Shown here: one piece after another, positions 1 to 10,341 of the stretch
How the letters are laid out: each line of letters starts with the position of its first letter
How positions within the stretch are numbered: position 1 is the first letter of the stretch
Source: Candidatus Dormiibacterota bacterium
GTDB lineage: Bacteria; Chloroflexota; Dormibacteria; Aeolococcales; Aeolococcaceae
NCBI GenBank assembly: GCA_003153505.1
Contig: PLZA01000074.1
Span: 217,687-281,686, forward strand
Reading direction: 5' to 3'
Length of the DNA stretch: 64,000 nt
The notes under the pieces: generated by a model
Told to the model about the DNA's origin: nothing
What the model saw: only the letters and a program-made list of their open reading frames with translations
The model's database searches: none
Program-made: the position numbers and the translations under genes

Positions 1-908
1 TCACCGGCGCCGCCCAGATGGACGGAGCCATCCTAGTCGTCGCGGCGACGGACGGTCCGATGCCGCAGACGCGGGAGCACATCGTGCTCGCGCGCCAGGT
101 CGGTGTGCCGTACATCGTCGTCGCACTGAACAAGTGCGACGCCGTCGACGACGAGGAGCTGCTCGAGCTCGTCGAGCTCGAGGTTCGTGAGCTTCTGAGC
201 CGGTATGACTTCCCCGGCGACGACCTGCCCGTGGTCCGCGTCTCGGCGCTCAAGGCGCTCGAGGGCGACAAGGACGCGGTCGACGGTGTGCTCAAGCTCA
301 TGGACGCCGTCGACACCTACATCCCGGTGCCGATCCGCCCGGTGGACAAGCCGTTCATGATGCCGATCGAGGACGTGTTCTCGATCGAAGGTCGCGGCAC
401 CGTGGTCACGGGCCGCATCGACCGCGGCATCGTCAAGGTCAACGAGGCGGTGGAGATCGTCGGCATCAAGGACACCGTCAAGTCGACCGTGACCGGTGTC
501 GAGATGTTCCACAAGCTGCTGGACGCCGGTGAGGCCGGCATGAACGTCGGGTGCCTGCTCCGCGGCATCAAGCGTGAGGATGTCGAGCGCGGCCAGGTGC
601 TCGCCAAGCCGGGAACGATCACCCCGCATACCAAGTTCAAGGCCCAGGTCTACGTGCTGAGCAAGGACGAGGGTGGACGGCACACGCCGTTCTTCACCGG
701 CTATCGTCCGCAGTTCTACATCAGGACCACCGACGTGACGGGTACCATCGCGCTCCCGGACGGCCAGGAGATGTGCATGCCCGGGGACAACGTCGAGATG
801 GGCATCGAGCTGATCACCCCGATCGCCGTCGAGGACGGCATGCGCTTCGCGATTCGCGAGGGCGGCCGTACCGTGGGTGCCGGCGCCGTCACATCGATCG
901 ACAAATAG
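1..908 (+). CDS. tuf: Elongation factor Tu, 5'-truncated by window edge
   Basis: This GTPase delivers aminoacyl-tRNA to the ribosome. The reading frame is open from base 3 and lacks the N-terminal P-loop, which lies outside the window. What remains starts in the G3/G4 region (the [16 protein letters not shown] stretch), then shows the NKCD guanine-specificity motif and the SALKALE G5 region. Domains II and III follow and end in [15 protein letters not shown]. About 302 residues of an expected 400 are present. It sits 38 nt upstream of rpsJ, the classic str-to-S10 junction, and no promoter is evident in the gap. Confidence 0.97.
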   Translation, partial: TGAAQMDGAILVVAATDGPMPQTREHIVLARQVGVPYIVVALNKCDAVDDEELLELVELEVRELLSRYDFPGDDLPVVRVSALKALEGDKDAVDGVLKLMDAVDTYIPVPIRPVDKPFMMPIEDVFSIEGRGTVVTGRIDRGIVKVNEAVEIVGIKDTVKSTVTGVEMFHKLLDAGEAGMNVGCLLRGIKREDVERGQVLAKPGTITPHTKFKAQVYVLSKDEGGRHTPFFTGYRPQFYIRTTDVTGTIALPDGQEMCMPGDNVEMGIELITPIAVEDGMRFAIREGGRTVGAGAVTSIDK

Positions 909-946
909 ACACTCGATAAGCAGAGCAGAGGAACCGCAGGAACACC

Positions 947-1252
947 GTGCCCCAGAAGATTCGCATCCGCCTCAAGGCATACGATCACCGCGTCCTCGAT
1001 CAGGCCGCGTCCAAGATCGTGGAGACGGCTACCCGCACGGGGACGCGAGTCGCTGGACCGGTGCCGCTGCCCACCACCATCAACAAGTACACGGTGGTGC
1101 GCTCGCCGTTCATCGACAAGGACTCGCGAGAGCAGTTCGAGATGCGCACGCACAAGCGGATCCTCGACATCCTCGACGCCAACCCCAAGGTGGTCGACGC
1201 ACTCATGCGCCTCAACCTCCCGAGCGGCGTCAACATCGAGATCAAGCTGTGA
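947..1252 (+). CDS. rpsJ: 30S ribosomal protein S10
   Basis: S10 is a small-subunit head protein and the first gene of the S10 cluster. It has 101 residues and a GTG start, with the typical opening [13 protein letters not shown] and the conserved loop [14 protein letters not shown]. Its TGA stop overlaps the GTG of rplC (GTGA), indicating translational coupling. Confidence 0.97.
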   Translation: MPQKIRIRLKAYDHRVLDQAASKIVETATRTGTRVAGPVPLPTTINKYTVVRSPFIDKDSREQFEMRTHKRILDILDANPKVVDALMRLNLPSGVNIEIKL

Positions 1253-1890
1253 GCAAAGGCATTCTCGCCCGCAAGGTGGGCATGACCCAGATCTTCACGC
1301 CACATGGAACGTCGGTCCCGGTCACCGTGCTCGAGGCGGACACGTGCCATGTCGTGCAGCGCAAGACCGTCGGTTCCGATGGGTATGAGGCGGTCCAACT
1401 CGGTTTCGGCGACAAGGCGGTGAAGCGCACCTCCAAGCCGATGCGCGGGCATTTCAAGCGTGCCGGACTGCAGCCGCACTCGCGGCTGAAGGAGCTCCGC
1501 GATGCCGGCGACGTCGCGGTGGGCACCCGCCTCAGCGTCGAGATGTTCACTGCCGGGCAGCGCATCGACGTGACCGGCGTGAGCCAGGGCAAGGGGTTCT
1601 CCGGACAGCACAAGCGCCACAACTTCCACCGTGGCCCTGTGTCACATGGTTCGCACAACATCAAGCAGGCGGGCTCGATCGGCTCCACCGACGCGGCACG
1701 CGTGTTCAAGGGCATGAAGATGGCCGGCCAGCACGGGGCAACCCAGGTCACCGTGCGCAATCTCGAAGTGGTTCGCGTGGACACGGAGCGCAACCTGCTG
1801 CTGGTGCACGGGTCGGTCCCTGGACACAAGAACCAGGTCGTGATGATCCGCGACAGCGACCGCTCGGCGACCATCGGGGCGTCGGCATGA
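1249..1890 (+). CDS. rplC: 50S ribosomal protein L3
   Basis: L3 is a large-subunit protein near the peptidyl transferase centre. The GTG at 1249 overlaps the rpsJ stop and gives 213 residues beginning [16 protein letters not shown], the family's usual N-terminus. The frame stays open further upstream, but that extension is not L3-like. The long loop [13 protein letters not shown] and the HGSHN motif are present. The gene overlaps rplD by 4 nt. Confidence 0.97.
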   Translation: MSKGILARKVGMTQIFTPHGTSVPVTVLEADTCHVVQRKTVGSDGYEAVQLGFGDKAVKRTSKPMRGHFKRAGLQPHSRLKELRDAGDVAVGTRLSVEMFTAGQRIDVTGVSQGKGFSGQHKRHNFHRGPVSHGSHNIKQAGSIGSTDAARVFKGMKMAGQHGATQVTVRNLEVVRVDTERNLLLVHGSVPGHKNQVVMIRDSDRSATIGASA

Positions 1891-2510
1891 GCACTGCGCG
1901 AGTGATCGATCAGGCCGGAGTCGAGACGGGCAGCGTTGAGCTTCCCGAGGGCATCTTCGGCATCGAGCCGAACGAGCCCGTGATGCATCAGGCGCTGATC
2001 CGGCAGCTTGCCAACGGGCGCCAGGGCACGTCGTCCACCAAGACGCGCAGCGATGTTCGCGGCGGCGGCCGCAAGCCATGGCGCCAGAAGGGCACCGGGC
2101 GCGCTCGCCAGGGTTCCACGCGAGCCCCGCACTGGGAGGGCGGCGGTGTTGTCTTCGGCCCGCACCCGCGCTCCTACCGGATCGACATGCCGCGCAAGCA
2201 GCGCCGGCTCGCGCTACGCAGCGCACTCTCGGCGAAGGCGCAGGACGGTGGCCTGCTCGTCCTCGAAGGATTCGAGCTCGAGGCGCCGCGCACCAGGGCG
2301 GTCGCGGACCTGATTCGCAGCGTCGCGGCGCCGCGCCGGGTGCTCGTCGTGCTCGGTTCGCACAACGAGATGCTCGAGAAGAGTGCGCGCAACATTCCCG
2401 AGGTGCGGCTCACGCTCGCGGGCAACCTGTCGGTGCGCGACATCATTGGCGCCGACACGGTGATCGTCACCCGCGATGCCATCGAGCACATCGAGGAGGC
2501 GTTCGCATGA
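1887..2510 (+). CDS. rplD: 50S ribosomal protein L4
   Basis: L4 lines the peptide exit tunnel and in some bacteria represses its own operon. It has 207 residues, with the tunnel-loop signature [19 protein letters not shown] and the following [23 protein letters not shown]. The start codon overlaps the rplC stop and the stop overlaps the rplW start (ATGA). No obvious L4-binding leader is visible upstream of rpsJ. Confidence 0.97.
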   Translation: MSTARVIDQAGVETGSVELPEGIFGIEPNEPVMHQALIRQLANGRQGTSSTKTRSDVRGGGRKPWRQKGTGRARQGSTRAPHWEGGGVVFGPHPRSYRIDMPRKQRRLALRSALSAKAQDGGLLVLEGFELEAPRTRAVADLIRSVAAPRRVLVVLGSHNEMLEKSARNIPEVRLTLAGNLSVRDIIGADTVIVTRDAIEHIEEAFA

Positions 2511-2827
2511 CCGCGGGCCGCAGCTTCGAACAGGTCCTCGTCCTGCCGGTCATCAGCGAGAAGTCGTACGCGTCGATGGCGTCGGGACGGTATGTGTTCC
2601 GCTGCCACCCGTCGGCGACCAAGATCCAGATCCGGCGTGCGCTCGAAGAGGCGTTCGCCGATCAGAAGATCACCGTCATCGACGTCAACACGATCAACGT
2701 GCGCGGCAAGAAGCGTCGCCGTTCGCGCGGGCAGACACGGGTGCTCGGACAGAGCCCCGACTGGAAGAAGGCAATCGTGACTCTCGGCGCGGGCCAGAAG
2801 ATCGAAGGCCTTTTTGAAGGCGTCTAG
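2507..2827 (+). CDS. rplW: 50S ribosomal protein L23
   Basis: L23 sits at the tunnel exit and docks SRP and trigger factor. The ATG at 2507 overlaps the rplD stop and gives 106 residues. Typical segments are LPVISEKSYASM near the N-terminus and VNTINVRGKKRRR in the extended loop. Three nt separate it from rplB. Confidence 0.96.
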   Translation: MTAGRSFEQVLVLPVISEKSYASMASGRYVFRCHPSATKIQIRRALEEAFADQKITVIDVNTINVRGKKRRRSRGQTRVLGQSPDWKKAIVTLGAGQKIEGLFEGV

Positions 2828-2830
2828 ATA

Positions 2831-3655
2831 GTGCCGACGAAGAAGTACAAGCCAACGAGCCCCGGCCGCCGATTCATGTCGGTGAGCAGCTTCGAGGGTG
2901 TGACCAAGAGCGCGCCGCAGCGCCAGTTGGTCGAGCATCTCAAGAAGCACAGCGGGCGCAACGCGTCCGGGCGCATCACCGTGCGTCACCAGGGCGGCGG
3001 TCACAAGAAGACGTACCGACTGATCGACTTCAAGCGCCAGAAGGACGGAGTCCCCGGCAAGGTGCAGACGATCGAGTACGACCCGAACCGCAGTGCGCGG
3101 ATCGCGCTCGTGGTCTACGCGGACGGCGACAAGCGCTACATCCTCTCGCCGCACGGGCTCGGCGTGGGTGATGTGATCAGCTCGGGTGACGCTGCCGAGA
3201 TCCGTCCCGGGTGCGCGCTGCCGATCATGAACATTCCGCTCGGCACGACGATTCACAACCTCGAGGTCAAGCTCGGCCGCGGCGGCCAGCTGGTGCGCAG
3301 CGCGGGCACAGCCGCGCAGCTCCTCGCCAAGGAAGGCGCCTACGCGCAGGTGCGCATGCCGAGTGGAGAGGTCCGCCTCATTGACGTTCGCTGCCGGGCG
3401 ACGATCGGACAGGTCGGCAACGTCGACCACGAGAACGAGGTCGTCGGTAAGGCGGGCAAGTCGAGATGGCGGGGGATCCGCCCGTCGGTTCGTGGCATGA
3501 CCATGAACCCGTTCGATCATCCTCACGGCGGCGGCGAAGGACGGAGCGGTGCGGGTGGCAACCCGCAGACCCCATGGGGCAAGCCCGCGCTCGGTTATCG
3601 CACCCGTCACAACAAGAGCACTGATCGGATGATCGTGCGCCGGCGGGACAAGTAA
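2831..3655 (+). CDS. rplB: 50S ribosomal protein L2
   Basis: L2 is required for subunit joining and peptidyl transferase activity. It has 274 residues from a GTG start. The C-terminal signature reads [18 protein letters not shown] and includes the functionally essential His, followed by [17 protein letters not shown]. It is full length, with 2 nt to rpsS. Confidence 0.97.
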   Translation: MPTKKYKPTSPGRRFMSVSSFEGVTKSAPQRQLVEHLKKHSGRNASGRITVRHQGGGHKKTYRLIDFKRQKDGVPGKVQTIEYDPNRSARIALVVYADGDKRYILSPHGLGVGDVISSGDAAEIRPGCALPIMNIPLGTTIHNLEVKLGRGGQLVRSAGTAAQLLAKEGAYAQVRMPSGEVRLIDVRCRATIGQVGNVDHENEVVGKAGKSRWRGIRPSVRGMTMNPFDHPHGGGEGRSGAGGNPQTPWGKPALGYRTRHNKSTDRMIVRRRDK

Positions 3656-3657
3656 CC

Positions 3658-3942
3658 ATGGGTCGCTCGCTCAAGAAAGGACCGTTCTGCGATGACCACC
3701 TTCTCAAGAAGGTGCAGCAGCTCAACATGTCACGCGAGAAGCGGATCATCAAGACCTGGTCGCGCCGCAGCGACATCTTCCCGGAGATGGTCGGCCACAC
3801 CATCGCGGTGCACGACGGGCGTAAGCATGTCCCCGTGCTCATCACGGAGACGATGGTCGGACACAAGCTCGGTGAATTCGCGCATACCCGCCGGTATCGC
3901 GGGCACGGCCACCACACCGAACGCAGCACGGCGCTGAAGTAG
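3658..3942 (+). CDS. rpsS: 30S ribosomal protein S19
   Basis: S19 binds the 30S head near the decoding region. It has 94 residues, starts [16 protein letters not shown] and contains the conserved [20 protein letters not shown] and [11 protein letters not shown] segments. The spacing of 2 nt from rplB and 6 nt to rplV fits the operon. Confidence 0.97.
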   Translation: MGRSLKKGPFCDDHLLKKVQQLNMSREKRIIKTWSRRSDIFPEMVGHTIAVHDGRKHVPVLITETMVGHKLGEFAHTRRYRGHGHHTERSTALK

Positions 3943-3948
3943 GACGAG

Positions 3949-4458
3949 ATGGAAGTTGTCGCCACCGCGAAATGGGTTCGCACCACCGCTCGCAAGGCTC
4001 GCCTCGTCTCGGCGATGGTCACCGGGCTGCCGGTTGCCGAGGCACTGGTCGTGCTGCGCTATTCACCACGCTCCGCAGCGGTCGATATCGCCAAGGTGAT
4101 CAAGTCGGCCGCGGCCAACGCCGAGCACAACTACAACCTCGACGCGTCCTCATTGCGGGTCGCTCGTGTCGAGGTTGATGGGGCCATGATCATCAAGCGG
4201 TGGCGTGCCAAGCCGCGCGGTATGGCGGGCAGTATCTTCAAGCGGACGAGCCATCTTCGTGCGTTCGTGACCGACGACGTGGCGCCCGCGAACGTGCGCC
4301 AGCGCAAGGCCGTGAAGATGCCGCGCACCGTGCTCCCGACTCCGGTGGTCACGCCTGCCGCCGCGACCACCCCGGCCGCGGGCGGCGAGACACCCGCAGC
4401 CAGGCCACGCCCGGCGCGCCGCCGTGCACCCAAGCCGACAACGGAAGAGGCTGAGTAG
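3949..4458 (+). CDS. rplV: 50S ribosomal protein L22 with C-terminal tail
   Basis: L22 extends a loop into the exit tunnel. The core (about residues 1-115) includes KWVRTTARKARLVSAMV and the tunnel loop KRWRAKPRGMAG. A further 50 or so residues rich in Ala, Pro, Thr and Arg follow, giving 169 residues against the usual 110-120. The next gene starts on the base after the stop codon. The tail looks disordered and basic and may add rRNA contacts, which is inference. Confidence 0.96.
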   Translation: MEVVATAKWVRTTARKARLVSAMVTGLPVAEALVVLRYSPRSAAVDIAKVIKSAAANAEHNYNLDASSLRVARVEVDGAMIIKRWRAKPRGMAGSIFKRTSHLRAFVTDDVAPANVRQRKAVKMPRTVLPTPVVTPAAATTPAAGGETPAARPRPARRRAPKPTTEEAE

Positions 4459-5472
4459 ATGGGTCAGAAAGTCAATCCGATCGGGTTCCGGCTCGGCGTC
4501 TACCGCAACTGGGACGCGCGCTGGTACGCCGACAAGGAATACACCAAGCTCCTGCATGAGGACATCGCCATGCGGCGCCTCATCGGCAGCCGCTTGCGCA
4601 ACGCCGGCCTCGCACGCATCGAGACCGAGCGCAGTGCCAACCAGCTCACCGTGATCATCCAGACAGCCAAGCCCGGCATCGTGATCGGCAAGCAGGGTGC
4701 GTCGGTGGACGCCCTCCGCGACGAGCTCGAACGGATCTCCGGCAAGAAGGTGCGCGTCACCATCCACGAGATCAAGACGCCCGAGCTCGATGCGACCCTG
4801 GTCGCCGAGAACGTCGCATCCCAGCTCGAGAAGCGGATCGCGTTCCGGCGAGCGCTCAAGCAGACGCTGATGCGGAGCATGCGCGCGGGCGCCAAGGGCG
4901 TGAAGATCCAGGTGAGCGGCAGGCTCGGTGGTTCTGAAATGTCCCGCCGCGAGTGGGACCGCGACGGTCGCGTGCCCCTGCACACGTTGCGCGCCAACAT
5001 CGACTACGGCAAGGCCGAGGCGCGCACCACCTTCGGGCGCATCGGCGTGCAGTGCTGGCTCTACCTTGGTGACTTCGTCACCGCGACCGGCGAGCCGATC
5101 GCGCCCGGCAAGGATCGCGCTGAGGATCGCGGCCTCGAGGACCGCGTGCCCGTGCCCGCAGCCCGCATTGCCGAGATTCCCGCCGAAGAGGTGGCGGTCG
5201 TCACCGAGGCGATCGAGATTCCCGACGTGGACACTGAAGAAGCCCCAGCCGAGGACATCGTCGAGATCGACGAGGATGAGGAGGTCATCGCGGCTGCCGG
5301 GGTCGACCCTGCGGCCGGCGGTGAGAAGGTCGAGAAGCTGACTCCCAAGCGTGCTCCGGCGCGGCGCAAGCCGGTCGCCGCGAAGAAGCCCGCCTCGGTC
5401 GCTCGCGCGCCCAAGAAGGTGGTCAAGAAAGCCGACGCGCCGGCCGAGAGCGTCGAGGAAGAGGAGGAGTAG
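4459..5472 (+). CDS. rpsC: 30S ribosomal protein S3 with long charged tail
   Basis: S3 forms part of the mRNA entry channel. It opens [20 protein letters not shown] and has a KH motif, [16 protein letters not shown], near residue 75. The C-terminal domain, with [14 protein letters not shown] and the [13 protein letters not shown] segment, ends near residue 210. The remaining 125 residues are an acidic stretch followed by a Lys/Ala/Pro-rich stretch, making 337 residues against the usual 210-240. It abuts rplV and is 2 nt from rplP. Confidence 0.97.
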   Translation: MGQKVNPIGFRLGVYRNWDARWYADKEYTKLLHEDIAMRRLIGSRLRNAGLARIETERSANQLTVIIQTAKPGIVIGKQGASVDALRDELERISGKKVRVTIHEIKTPELDATLVAENVASQLEKRIAFRRALKQTLMRSMRAGAKGVKIQVSGRLGGSEMSRREWDRDGRVPLHTLRANIDYGKAEARTTFGRIGVQCWLYLGDFVTATGEPIAPGKDRAEDRGLEDRVPVPAARIAEIPAEEVAVVTEAIEIPDVDTEEAPAEDIVEIDEDEEVIAAAGVDPAAGGEKVEKLTPKRAPARRKPVAAKKPASVARAPKKVVKKADAPAESVEEEEE

Positions 5473-5474
5473 CG

Positions 5475-5915
5475 ATGTTGATGCCGAAGCGAACCAAACA
5501 TCGCAAGCTCCACCGCGGGCGCAGGACCGGTGCTGCCCAGCGCGGCAACAAGCTCGACTTCGGGACGTACGGTCTGCAGGCGACCGAGCAGTGCTGGATG
5601 ACCAACCGGCAGATCGAAGCTGCGCGGCGAGCCATGACCCGTCATGTCAAGCGTGGCGGCAAGATCTGGATTCGCATCTTTCCGGACCATGCATTCACCA
5701 AGAAGCCTGCGGAGACCCGCATGGGAAGCGGCAAGGGCCAGCCCGAGGGCTGGGTCGCCGTGGTGCTTCCCGGGCGCGTGCTCTTCGAGATGGCAGGCGT
5801 CACTCGCGAGACGGCGCAGGAGGCGATGCGCCTCGCCGCGTTCAAGCTGCCCATCAAGACGCGCTTCCTCGTTCGCGAGGAGACCGGGTCCGATCTCGAG
5901 GTCGCGACCCCATGA
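5475..5915 (+). CDS. rplP: 50S ribosomal protein L16
   Basis: L16 helps position tRNA at the A site. It has 146 residues and starts [16 protein letters not shown], a common N-terminus. The [16 protein letters not shown] segment is diagnostic. The last 4 nt overlap the rpmC start (ATGA). Confidence 0.97.
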   Translation: MLMPKRTKHRKLHRGRRTGAAQRGNKLDFGTYGLQATEQCWMTNRQIEAARRAMTRHVKRGGKIWIRIFPDHAFTKKPAETRMGSGKGQPEGWVAVVLPGRVLFEMAGVTRETAQEAMRLAAFKLPIKTRFLVREETGSDLEVATP

Positions 5916-6328
5916 CCAAGCAGACCGATGCGCTCAACGACCTGCGCAGGATGACCGTGGTCGAGCTCGATGATCATCTGAGCAAGCAGCGCCGGCGGCT
6001 CTTCGAGGTGCGCTTCCAGCAGGCGACCGGGCAGGTGGAGAACCACCGCCAGGTTCGCGAGATCAGGCACGAGATCGCCCGCGCGATGACCGTGAAGATC
6101 GAGATCGAGCGCGGCCTCCGTCCCGCGCTGATCGAGCAGGCAGCCGCTCGCCCGGTCGCGCCGAAGCCGAAGCCGGCGCGTGCGCCGCGTGCCAAGCCCG
6201 CCGGACGCCTCGAGGTGCCGGCAGTCGTTCCCGCCGCAGTTCCCGTCGCCGAGTCCTCGGAGCCCGCGCAAGAGCCGACGCGCGAAGTCGCGGAAGCCGT
6301 CGACGCCCAGGAGGATGTCGATGAGTGA
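5912..6328 (+). CDS. rpmC: 50S ribosomal protein L29 with Ala/Pro-rich tail
   Basis: L29 lies at the tunnel exit next to L23. The ATG at 5912 overlaps the rplP stop. The first 65 or so residues are L29-like, with [16 protein letters not shown] and the [11 protein letters not shown] segment. About 70 Ala/Pro/Glu-rich residues follow, so the product has 138 residues, twice the family norm. The frame runs 8 nt into rpsQ. Confidence 0.93.
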   Translation: MTKQTDALNDLRRMTVVELDDHLSKQRRRLFEVRFQQATGQVENHRQVREIRHEIARAMTVKIEIERGLRPALIEQAAARPVAPKPKPARAPRAKPAGRLEVPAVVPAAVPVAESSEPAQEPTREVAEAVDAQEDVDE

Positions 6329-6593
6329 CGCAGCTCCCAGCACCCGTACGCGCCGCAAGGTCCGCGACGGTGTGGTCGTGAGCGACAAGATGGAGAAGAC
6401 CGTGATCGTGCTCGTGCAGATGCTCAAGCCGCATCCGCTCTACAAGAAGGTCGTCCGTCACACACGGCGCTTCAAGGTCCACGACGAGGAGAACACCTGC
6501 AGCGTCGGCGATCGCGTGCGCATCGTCGAAACCCGCCCCATCTCCAAGGAAACACGCTGGCGTGTGGCCGAAGTCTTGGAGAAGGCTCGCTGA
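6321..6593 (+). CDS. rpsQ: 30S ribosomal protein S17
   Basis: S17 is a primary 16S rRNA binder. I chose the ATG at 6321 because AGGAGG (6309-6314) lies 6 nt upstream. The ATG at 6315 would abut that site. The product has 90 residues, with [20 protein letters not shown] at the front and the [16 protein letters not shown] signature. It overlaps the rpmC tail by 8 nt. Confidence 0.95.
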   Translation: MSDAAPSTRTRRKVRDGVVVSDKMEKTVIVLVQMLKPHPLYKKVVRHTRRFKVHDEENTCSVGDRVRIVETRPISKETRWRVAEVLEKAR

Positions 6594-6594
6594 C

Positions 6595-6963
6595 ATGATC
6601 CAGCAGGAATCCGTGCTCAAGGTGGCAGACAACAGCGGCGCGCGCGAGCTCCTCTGCATCCGCGTGCTCGGTGGCAGCTACCGGAAGTACGCTTCCGTGG
6701 GCGACGTCATCATCGGCACCGTCAAGGTGGCGCAGCCGAACGCGCAGGTGAAGAAGGGCGACGTGGTTCGCGCCGTCGTGGTGCGCACCACCAAGGAGTA
6801 CAAGCGCCCCGACGGGAGCAACATCCGCTTCGACGAGAACGCCGCGGTGCTGATCACACCCCAGAACAACCCGCGCGGTTCGCGCATCTTCGGCCCGGTC
6901 GCGCGCGAGCTGCGCGAGCGCAACTTCATGAAGATCGTCAGCCTCGCGCCGGAGGTGATCTGA
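6595..6963 (+). CDS. rplN: 50S ribosomal protein L14
   Basis: L14 forms part of an intersubunit bridge. It has exactly 122 residues, the canonical length, and starts [19 protein letters not shown]. The FDENAAVLI and [16 protein letters not shown] segments are intact. It is 1 nt from both neighbours. Confidence 0.98.
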   Translation: MIQQESVLKVADNSGARELLCIRVLGGSYRKYASVGDVIIGTVKVAQPNAQVKKGDVVRAVVVRTTKEYKRPDGSNIRFDENAAVLITPQNNPRGSRIFGPVARELRERNFMKIVSLAPEVI

Positions 6964-6964
6964 G

Positions 6965-7366
6965 ATGGCGACGAGAGTCGAACGCAGACGCCGTGCCACG
7001 CTCATCCACGAGGGGTGGGCACGTGGACATCTGCGCCCGCTCGATATCCGCAAGGGTGACAACGTCGAGGTCATCAGCGGCAAGGACAAGGGCAAGCGTG
7101 GCGTCGTCGAGCGCATCCTCCCCGATCAGCAGCGCGTCGCGGTGCGAGGTGTGAACCTCCTCAAGCGGCACACGAAGTCCGGTGTCAAAGGCAACATCCA
7201 GGGCGGCATCGTCGACTTCGACGGACCGGTTGCGTACAGCAACGTGATGCTGGTGTGCAATCGATGCGACAAGACCACGCGCGTCGCCCACGGCGTGAAC
7301 GACCTCGGGCGGCGCGTCCTCGTGTGCAAGAAGTGCGGCGAAACGTTCGACAGGGCGCAGGTCTGA
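6965..7366 (+). CDS. rplX: 50S ribosomal protein L24, zinc-ribbon type, N-terminally extended
   Basis: L24 initiates 50S assembly. The KOW region [20 protein letters not shown] starts near residue 28, after a basic N-terminal extension longer than in most L24 proteins. Near the C-terminus two pairs, CNRC and CKKC, flank the TTRVAHGV segment and form a probable zinc ribbon, a known L24 variant. The product has 133 residues. The stop overlaps the rplE start by 1 nt (TGATG). Confidence 0.96.
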   Translation: MATRVERRRRATLIHEGWARGHLRPLDIRKGDNVEVISGKDKGKRGVVERILPDQQRVAVRGVNLLKRHTKSGVKGNIQGGIVDFDGPVAYSNVMLVCNRCDKTTRVAHGVNDLGRRVLVCKKCGETFDRAQV

Positions 7367-7929
7367 TGGCCGTCCAGACTGCCGAACTACCCCGTCTGCG
7401 CCGTCGCTACATCGACGAGATCGTGCCGTCGCTGGTTGCGGAATTCCGCTATCTCAACGCCATGCAGGTGCCGTCCGTCGAGAAGGTGGTCATCAACATC
7501 GGTCTCGGCGAGGCGATCACCAACGCGCGTGCCATCGATGCCGCCATCGCCGATCTGAAACTGATCACCGGCCAGGCGCCCATCGTCATCCGGGCGCGAA
7601 AGTCGGTGGCCGCGTTCAAGCTGCGCGAAGGGATGCCCATCGGTGTCAAAGTGACCCTGCGGGGACGGCGGATGTTCGACTTCCTCGACAAGTTGCTGAA
7701 CGTGGCACTCCCACGCATTCGAGACTTCCGCGGCGTCGACCCGAAAGCGTTCGATGGCCATGGCAACTACACCCTCGGGTTGCGCGAGCAACTCGTCTTT
7801 CCGGAGATCGACTACGACAAGATCGACAAGCTTCGCGGGCTGGAGGTATGCATCGTGACCACTGCCCGTACGGACGCGGAGGGCCGCTCACTTCTCACCG
7901 GGCTCGGGATGCCCTTCAGGAAGAACTGA
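7366..7929 (+). CDS. rplE: 50S ribosomal protein L5
   Basis: L5 binds 5S rRNA and the P-site tRNA. The start at 7366 gives 187 residues. Diagnostic stretches are [28 protein letters not shown] and the [16 protein letters not shown] motif. It belongs to the spc part of the operon, 3 nt before rpsZ. Confidence 0.97.
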   Translation: MAVQTAELPRLRRRYIDEIVPSLVAEFRYLNAMQVPSVEKVVINIGLGEAITNARAIDAAIADLKLITGQAPIVIRARKSVAAFKLREGMPIGVKVTLRGRRMFDFLDKLLNVALPRIRDFRGVDPKAFDGHGNYTLGLREQLVFPEIDYDKIDKLRGLEVCIVTTARTDAEGRSLLTGLGMPFRKN

Positions 7930-7932
7930 CCG

Positions 7933-8118
7933 ATGGCAAAGAAGTCGCTGATCGCCAAGGCGAACCGGCCGGCCCGGTACTCCACGCAGGCGCACCACCG
8001 CTGCGGTGTCTGCGGTCGCCCGCGTGCCTACATGCGCAAATTCGGCATGTGCCGTATCTGTTTCCGCCAACTCGCCAGCATCGGACAGATTCCTGGCGTC
8101 CAGAAGAGCTCGTGGTGA
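7933..8118 (+). CDS. rpsZ: 30S ribosomal protein S14, zinc-binding type Z
   Basis: S14 is a 61-residue head protein. Two CxxC pairs (CGVC and CRIC) with a [12 protein letters not shown] spacer form the zinc site that defines the short type Z paralog typical of Gram-positive and related phyla. The C-terminus [11 protein letters not shown] is characteristic. Confidence 0.97.
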   Translation: MAKKSLIAKANRPARYSTQAHHRCGVCGRPRAYMRKFGMCRICFRQLASIGQIPGVQKSSW

Positions 8119-8121
8119 TCC

Positions 8122-8517
8122 ATGACCAGTGACAGCATCGCGGACATGCTGACCCGCATCCGCAACGCCAACCAGGCCCATCACCGCACCGTGGAGATCC
8201 CGGTGTCGAAGATGAAGGTCGAGATCGCGCGCGTGCTCACCGAGGAGGGTTTCGTCGACGGGTACGAGGTCTCGGGTGAAGCGCCGATGCAACTGCTCAC
8301 GGTCACGCTCAAGCCGGGAAGCCCCCGCGGACGCGCGCTCTCCGGCTTGCGCCGGATCAGCCGGCCCGGGCTGCGCGTGTACGCGCGCAAATCCGAGATT
8401 CCTCGCGTCCTCGGCGGTCTGGGGGTCGCGATCATCTCGACGTCGCGCGGGCTGATGACCGGTCGCGCGGCGCAGCGAGCTGGATTGGGCGGCGAAGTCG
8501 TCGCGTTCGTGTGGTAG
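8122..8517 (+). CDS. rpsH: 30S ribosomal protein S8
   Basis: S8 is a primary 16S rRNA binder and, in some bacteria, the spc operon repressor. It has 131 residues, starts with [16 protein letters not shown] and ends with the [13 protein letters not shown] helix and EVVAFVW. It is 3 nt from rpsZ and 10 nt from rplF. Confidence 0.97.
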   Translation: MTSDSIADMLTRIRNANQAHHRTVEIPVSKMKVEIARVLTEEGFVDGYEVSGEAPMQLLTVTLKPGSPRGRALSGLRRISRPGLRVYARKSEIPRVLGGLGVAIISTSRGLMTGRAAQRAGLGGEVVAFVW

Positions 8518-8527
8518 GTCGGATCTG

Positions 8528-9082
8528 ATGTCGCGCATCGGCAAGCTTCCGATCCCCGTTCCCGACGGCGTTCAGGTCGCCCTCGAGACCGGCAACCGGC
8601 TCAGCGTCACCGGCTCGCGGGGGACACTGCAGCGCACGTTTGCGCCGTCGATGCTCATCAACGTCGAGACCGGGACGATCACCGTCGACCGTCCCTCCAA
8701 TGCGCGCATTCATCGCTCCTTGCACGGGTTGACCAGGACGCTGGTCGCGAACATGGTCCAGGGCGTCAGCGGCGGGTTCACCCGCGACCTCGACCTGGTC
8801 GGCGTCGGCTTCCGTGCCGCCCGCCAGGGCGGTGACCTGATCCTCACGCTCGGCTACTCGCATCCCATCCGCTACACGCCGCCGGAGGGGATCAATATCG
8901 ACGTCCCCGTGCCCACCCAGATCTCGATCAGCGGCTCGGACAAGGAGGTGGTCGGCCAGGTGGCCGCCAAGATCCGCTCCTTCCGGAAGCCGGAGCCGTA
9001 CAAGGGAAAGGGCATCCTGTACCGCGGCGAGAAGCTCCGCCGCAAGGCCGGCAAGTCCGGCAAGGCGGGGAAGACCAAGTAA
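8528..9082 (+). CDS. rplF: 50S ribosomal protein L6
   Basis: L6 lies near the sarcin-ricin loop. It has 184 residues, starts MSRIGKLPIPVPDGV and has the second-domain signature PEPYKGKGILYRGEKLRRKAG. Its 3' end, including the stop codon, is duplicated just downstream (see the 9071-9100 repeat). The 51-nt gap to rplR is the longest in this part of the operon. Confidence 0.97.
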   Translation: MSRIGKLPIPVPDGVQVALETGNRLSVTGSRGTLQRTFAPSMLINVETGTITVDRPSNARIHRSLHGLTRTLVANMVQGVSGGFTRDLDLVGVGFRAARQGGDLILTLGYSHPIRYTPPEGINIDVPVPTQISISGSDKEVVGQVAAKIRSFRKPEPYKGKGILYRGEKLRRKAGKSGKAGKTK

Positions 9083-9100
9083 CCGGCAAGACCAAGTAAC
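9071..9100 (+). repeat. 13-bp tandem duplication spanning the rplF stop codon
   Basis: AAGACCAAGTAAC occurs at 9071-9083 and again at 9088-9100, a 17-bp period. The first copy encodes the last L6 residues and the TAA stop. The second copy lies in the rplF-rplR gap. A small slippage duplication is the simplest reading. Confidence 0.85.
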
Positions 9101-9133
9101 GAATCGACGTACTCAAGTAGAAGGCTGATCAGC

Positions 9134-9508
9134 ATGTTCACGAAGCACGATCGACGCGCCGCCCGCGCTCGGCGCCACCGCCGGGTGCGCAAGCACGTGT
9201 CCGGAACGGCTGCGCGTCCACGCCTCGCGGTATTCCGCAGCCTCCGGCATATCGGTGCACAGCTCGTCGACGACTCCACGGGCCGGACCCTGGTCGCCGC
9301 GTCGACCACCGAGCCGGCGCTGCGCGCGGTCCTCGGTGACGCCAACGCGTGCACGACCGCCGGGGCATCCGCGATCGGCAAGACCATCTCCGAGCGCGCA
9401 AAGGCCGCCGGCGTCGACACCGTGGTGTTCGACCGCGCCGGCTATCTCTTCCACGGCCGGGTCAAGGCGCTCGCTGAGGCTGCCCGCGAAGGCGGGTTGA
9501 AGTTCTAG
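9134..9508 (+). CDS. rplR: 50S ribosomal protein L18
   Basis: L18 binds 5S rRNA with L5. It has 124 residues, with [20 protein letters not shown] and [13 protein letters not shown], and the C-terminal [20 protein letters not shown]. The TAG stop directly abuts the rpsE ATG. Confidence 0.97.
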   Translation: MFTKHDRRAARARRHRRVRKHVSGTAARPRLAVFRSLRHIGAQLVDDSTGRTLVAASTTEPALRAVLGDANACTTAGASAIGKTISERAKAAGVDTVVFDRAGYLFHGRVKALAEAAREGGLKF

Positions 9509-10099
9509 ATGGGCATGCGCATGGACCGCCGCGATGATCGCGGCAGCGAGTTCCAGGAGAAGATCGTCTCGCTCAACCGCGTCGCGAAAGTGGTCAAGGG
9601 CGGACGGCGCTTCTCGTTCAGCGCGCTCGTCGTCGTGGGTGACGGCAAGGGCCGCGTCGGCGCGGGGCTCGGCAAGGCCGGCGAGGTGCCGGATGCCATC
9701 CGCAAGGGCGTCGACGATGCCAAGAAACACATGATCACCGTCCCCATGGTCGGCACGACCATTCCGCACGAGGTGCGCTACAAGCTCGGCGCCGCCAAGG
9801 TGATGCTCAAGCCGGGCGTTCCGGGAACCGGGGTCATCAGCGGCAGCTCGATGCGCGCGGTCGTCGAGGCAGCCGGCATCAAGGACATCCTGACCAAGAG
9901 CCTGGGCACCGACAACCCGATCAACGTCGTCCGTGCCACCGTCTCGGCGCTCGCGAGCCTCAGGACCCTGGCCGCCGTGGCCGAGTTGCGCGGCAGGACG
10001 CCCGAGCAGATCGTGGGCAGTCGCAAGATGGCCGACCGGATGCTGGGACGGACCCCGGCGGTATCGGAGGCCCCGGCCACCGAGGTCGTGCTGCCATGA
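9509..10099 (+). CDS. rpsE: 30S ribosomal protein S5
   Basis: S5 contributes to decoding fidelity. The 196-residue product has the double-stranded RNA-binding fold segment [20 protein letters not shown] and the [20 protein letters not shown] signature. The C-terminal domain has [19 protein letters not shown]. Its stop overlaps the rpmD ATG (ATGA). Confidence 0.97.
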   Translation: MGMRMDRRDDRGSEFQEKIVSLNRVAKVVKGGRRFSFSALVVVGDGKGRVGAGLGKAGEVPDAIRKGVDDAKKHMITVPMVGTTIPHEVRYKLGAAKVMLKPGVPGTGVISGSSMRAVVEAAGIKDILTKSLGTDNPINVVRATVSALASLRTLAAVAELRGRTPEQIVGSRKMADRMLGRTPAVSEAPATEVVLP

Positions 10100-10341
10100 G
10101 CACGGTTCGAGTGACCTACCGCAAGAGCGCGATCGGCTATGCGTGGGACCAGAAGGCGACAGTCGCGGCGCTCGGTCTACGCAAGCTCAACCACACCGTC
10201 GAGCACGAGGCCACGCCGTCGATCCGGGGCATGGTCCACAAGGTGCGCCACCTGGTGGCGGTGAATGGTGAGCCCGCCGATTCGCCGGCAGGCGTCGCCC
10301 TCCTCCAGGATCTCGCGGCCGAGTCCGAGAACGCTGCGTGA
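10096..10341 (+). CDS. rpmD: 50S ribosomal protein L30
   Basis: L30 is a small large-subunit protein. It has 81 residues, with [19 protein letters not shown] and [20 protein letters not shown] as the family core. About 20 extra residues follow the usual 60-residue domain. It overlaps both rpsE and rplO by 4 nt. Confidence 0.93.
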   Translation: MSTVRVTYRKSAIGYAWDQKATVAALGLRKLNHTVEHEATPSIRGMVHKVRHLVAVNGEPADSPAGVALLQDLAAESENAA

